A stretch of 64,000 bases of DNA from Russula earlei (taxonomy: Eukaryota; Basidiomycota; Agaricomycetes; Russulales; Russulaceae): assembly GCA_025769875.1 (NCBI GenBank), contig JAGFNK010000098.1, positions 62,001 to 126,000 of the forward strand, in the 5' to 3' direction. How positions within the stretch are numbered: position 1 is the stretch's first letter; each line of letters opens with the position of its first letter. The position numbers and the translations under genes are program-made. A model generated the notes under the pieces. It saw nothing but the letters and a program-made list of their open reading frames with translations. It had not been told where the DNA came from and did not search any database. Positions 60,861 to 64,000 of this stretch are shown here, one piece after another.

Positions 60861-63117
60861 TCGTGTTGTAGGCAGTGAAATATCGAATTTCAATGACTCA
60901 AATCACATCGAGGTTGTGATTACCCTTTGTCGTTGACCCACAAAATGGAGCATCGTCATTTCAGTACCATCCGAATTCAACTATTTTCAATGGACTTGGA
61001 CGTCATGGGTGGTTCGATCCGACTCGTTTTGTGCAGATGGGGGTCCCTCAAGAGGTTTAGCACATCACATTCCATGCACTTTACCATCCAAATAATCATG
61101 AATTTAACGTAGTATTGATGCACCCTCCGAGGCTCAATAGAGACAACATCTTGCTACTCTTCTTTAACGCAGCCTTGCATAGAACCCAGTCATTCTCCAG
61201 GCTCACGGGGTGGTACGCTCACACTTGTTTGGGAGAACTGTACTGTACATGGCTCTTGATGCGCACGACTGTTGGCATTGGGCACGGGTGAGGTCATCGG
61301 TCGATGGTGGAGTGAGATTGAATAATTGTTCAGCACATTCGGTTTATAATGGAGATAGATATCCACCCTTTCGCTGACCTACTCCCGCAGGGCATGACGT
61401 AGATATTTGTAACTGAACCGTCACGACGGTTATAATAAGACCCAAACTCGTCGTACTTGGGGTTGGGATAGGTTGGAATAGCTTCGGCATCTTTTCCTTT
61501 CTGCATGCCTATTCTCATCCAACAATGTGCGCATAATAAGCGCAGACTCTCACCGAGGCACATGCCTCCAACAATCGAGTATACATCGGGAACTTTCCGA
61601 CACGCCCGACACTTTCCGAGTAGTCGAAGGGTCAATTCGGAAGTGAGCGGATACCCAGTGGGAGGTTATCGACTAAACAAGCAGCTCGATGAAATGGTGA
61701 ATATTAGGATGGGGGACAAAGTGCCGAGTTTGATCCATAATTAGGAAGTGACCCCAATGCACGAATCGATATGGACAGCTGAGACAGAGCGAGAGTGAGG
61801 AGAAGGGACGTCGTACATTGTCCAGCCGAGGGCGATCAGATCGAGAAATAAGCAAGAAGGAAGTTTGAGCGCAACAGGTGGCCATCGACCAGACTTCGCG
61901 GAGAACATGGGGTGCATACTTTGCACAATCAGTTCCTGTCAAACCATCTCCGTAGGCTGCATCCACCGGGGGACTGGGCTCGTACCTTACGAATGTGCCA
62001 TCCGTCGTAGATTCGTCAGCCAACTCGTTTGAAATGGACGAATAACATCATAGAATTCCTTGAGAGTATTGGAAGACAATACTGCATTCTGGGAACTGCG
62101 ATGACCAGGAAATACGATTGTGCACGCTGACCGTCACGACGGAGGAATACGGGGCGGCGGTAGACCCATTCTTCCCGCGTAGCCATCGATTGGAACGAAG
62201 AGTAGGGTTGGAATGTAGGATCTCTTTCAGCGTATTGATACCTGGAATTTGGGACCTCTTATGAACATACCGCTTCTTGCGATAACCTATGCCAGTTACT
62301 TATGCGCATCATAACGAAACAATAATTCAGGAATGTGCATCCGGCGAGCTGTTTAGCGTGGTATGCGCTAGGCGATCATCAGAGCATCAAGATATCCTTC
62401 AGCTCTGAGTCAACCTCGAGTTCTCTTTTGCTCTTCCTCTGTTCGCTAGGTCATAGGCGGTATTGACAGATGCATCATGAACGCATTTTGCATGGACATA
62501 GAGACGTGGATTGGTGAATATATCTGGGAGGCAGCTCAGAGGCTGATATCATCTACGCTTGGGGGATATTAATTCCTGGTCCTGTCATTTTTCTGAGGGA
62601 CCAACCTACATTCAGCCACAATGGGATCCTGCAAGAAGGGGAATACACGTTCTGCAACGGGGAACTGGCGGTGAATGAATGTACGCACATGACCTGATTG
62701 TTTGTCACTCTTTGGAGCCCAGTAGTCGTACTCTCGAAATCCACGATTTCCATTTCCCGACACTCACTGTGCCATGACCCCGTCACGCCCATCTTCCCTT
62801 TGTCTCTCTCCACTTGAGCAGTCACTCACGAGATCAACACTTTACAATACGGTCCCTTTCACTTTTCTTTAGACGAACTATCCTCGTCATTTCTGCTTTA
62901 TTTTATTTTTGCGCACACCATGTCACATGCAGCCTTGCCTCGATGTGATCTCCCTGTCTCGCGCGTCCGCCTGTTCGTACCCACCCACAAGATTTCTTAC
63001 TCGTTTTACGGCCTTGGACTCTTTGTACATAGGTACGGTACCATTGCAATTACTGTCGTTTTCACGTGACCTTGCACTTGCCATTTTTGATGTCATTTTG
63101 AGTGCGAAATATAAAAC
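60861..63117. other. gene-poor flank of STAND gene 2
   Basis: Only short open frames are present. Apart from the doubtful minus-strand segment at 61330-61635, nothing resembles a gene. Confidence 0.4.
61330..61635 (-). CDS. possible small cysteine-rich hypothetical protein segment
   Basis: A minus-strand open frame of about 100 codons with two close CxxC pairs (CRACRK and LCAHCW) about 30 residues apart, which could bind zinc. The start is not an ATG, and an upstream minus-strand open segment (61673-62023) could supply a first exon, though I found no clean junction. I do not recognise a family. It could be a relic or chance. Confidence 0.25.
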   Translation of the reverse strand: MTLRLLGKCRACRKVPDVYSIVGGMCLGESLRLLCAHCWMRIGMQKGKDAEAIPTYPNPKYDEFGSYYNRRDGSVTNIYVMPCGSRSAKGWISISIINRMC

Positions 63118-63655
63118 TGCTATATCTCAACAGTTTCTCAACAGATTGCCTTGAAACTTTGACAGTAGAACCTTATATGTTGTCTCTAGGTGCAGCTAAA
63201 ATATGGGAGCCTAATATTTAGTTCTTGAAATGTCGATTTTTGGGTGGTGACATGGAGTTGCAAAACTTTGAACTGCCATATCTCAACTGTTTCTGAACCG
63301 ATTGACTTGAAACTTCGACAGTGGGATCCCATGTACTGTATCTAGGTGCAGCCCAAGAGTTGGGGTCTGATTCTTAGTTTTTGAAGTTTCGGTTTTTGGG
63401 TGTGATCTGAGTTCGAAATTTCGATCTGCCATATCTCAACCATTTCTCAATAGATTGCCTTGAAACGTGGACAGTGGGACCTTATATACTGTATCTAGGT
63501 GCAGCGAAAATATGGGAGCCTAATATTCAGTTTTTGAAGTTTCGATTTTTGGGTGCCGAGCTGTGCGAAATTTGTACTGCCATGTCTCAACCATTTCTCA
63601 ATGGATTGTCTTGAAACTTGGACAGTGGAACCTCATGCACTGTAGCTAGATGTTT
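63118..63655. repeat. tandem repeat, four units of about 151-155 bp
   Basis: Units start at about 63118, 63273, 63426 and 63577. Each opens CTGCCATATCTCAAC, then a TTTCTCAA...GATTG..TTGAAAC block, GACAGTGG, and CTGTATCTAGGTGCAG. The first three units then carry a TTTTTGAAGTTTCG-type block, and the fourth ends after the TAGCTAGAT stretch. Divergence between units is substantial, so the array is old. Confidence 0.85.
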
Positions 63656-64000
63656 CACTCGTTGGATGTTCACGTTTTGGGGTGCCAACCCCAAGCATGA
63701 TAATATTACATTATCCCTACAGCTGAATCCATCCATGATATGATATGACTATTACAACTGTCCGCGTGAGAAGGGCACACTTAAGTTCATGGGGCTGGAC
63801 AAGGACTGAGGGAAGAGTGAAAGAGACAAAATTGAAATGATGACGAGAGGTGTGTCGAGGCAGCAATAGGCATCGGCACGGGTACATGTGCGTGTAGCTT
63901 CTTCAGTGAGTCTTCGGCCTGCGCGCAGTGGTCACATGTCGCAAAGGGGGGTGTGCACGTTCTGAGGTGTTGCCATGCATTGGAACGCAGGCACAGTGCG
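63656..64000. other. window end, no gene recognised
   Basis: 345 bp after the tandem repeat. No coding or structural feature is seen. Confidence 0.4.

Noticed and set aside
61005..61030. tRNA T-loop-like GGTTCGATCC
   Set aside because: No matching stems or acceptor arm surround it, so no tRNA was called here or elsewhere.

Overview
The window looks like nuclear DNA of a mushroom-forming basidiomycete (Agaricomycetes). Genes are split by many 46-66 nt GT-AG introns with CTRAY branch points, and the protein families (Git3/cAMP-receptor-type GPCR, Hsp20-like protein with a long disordered N-terminus, fused F-box proteins, goodbye/NACHT/ankyrin STAND proteins) are typical of that class. The species cannot be named from this sequence alone.

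Layout, left to right. 1-2.6 kb: no convincing gene, a small hairpin element. 2.7-4.2 kb (+): seven-TM receptor. 7.1-9.1 kb (+): Ser/Pro-rich protein ending in an Hsp20-like domain. 10.4-12.4 kb (-): F-box protein. 14.8-17.5 kb (+): SR140/U2SURP-like splicing factor with an apparent frameshift. 17.5-20.4 kb: AT-richer repeat-derived DNA with a 526-bp MITE. 20.4-21.9 kb (-): F-box protein. 22.7-24.1 kb (+): multipass membrane protein. 24.6-28.9 kb (-): Scp160/vigilin multi-KH protein, head to head with ERO1 (29.25-31.4 kb, +). 31.8-33.9 kb (+): single-pass surface protein, apparently frameshifted twice. 35.4-37.5 kb (+): ATP sulfurylase (MET3).

38.4-60.9 kb holds the most unusual part. Two intact tandem paralogues (1336 and 1549 aa) encode STAND NTPases: helical N-terminal domain, NACHT, then an ankyrin array made almost wholly of contracted 30-residue repeats (16 and 23 copies). 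Between them lies a 12-kb nest: a minus-strand Ty1/Copia element (434-bp LTRs, TSD TTACG) whose right LTR is split by a 7.6-kb Tad-type LINE (15-bp TSD). Removing the nest leaves the two STAND genes about 0.8 kb apart, so it landed about 130 bp upstream of the second start codon.

60.9-64 kb: gene-poor, with a 151-155-bp tandem repeat. The conserved genes are ordinary housekeeping functions (sulfate activation, ER oxidative folding, mRNA binding, splicing). The STAND pair is the likely recognition or immunity-type locus. All exon structures were read by eye from splice signals, frame closure and family similarity, and no database search was run.
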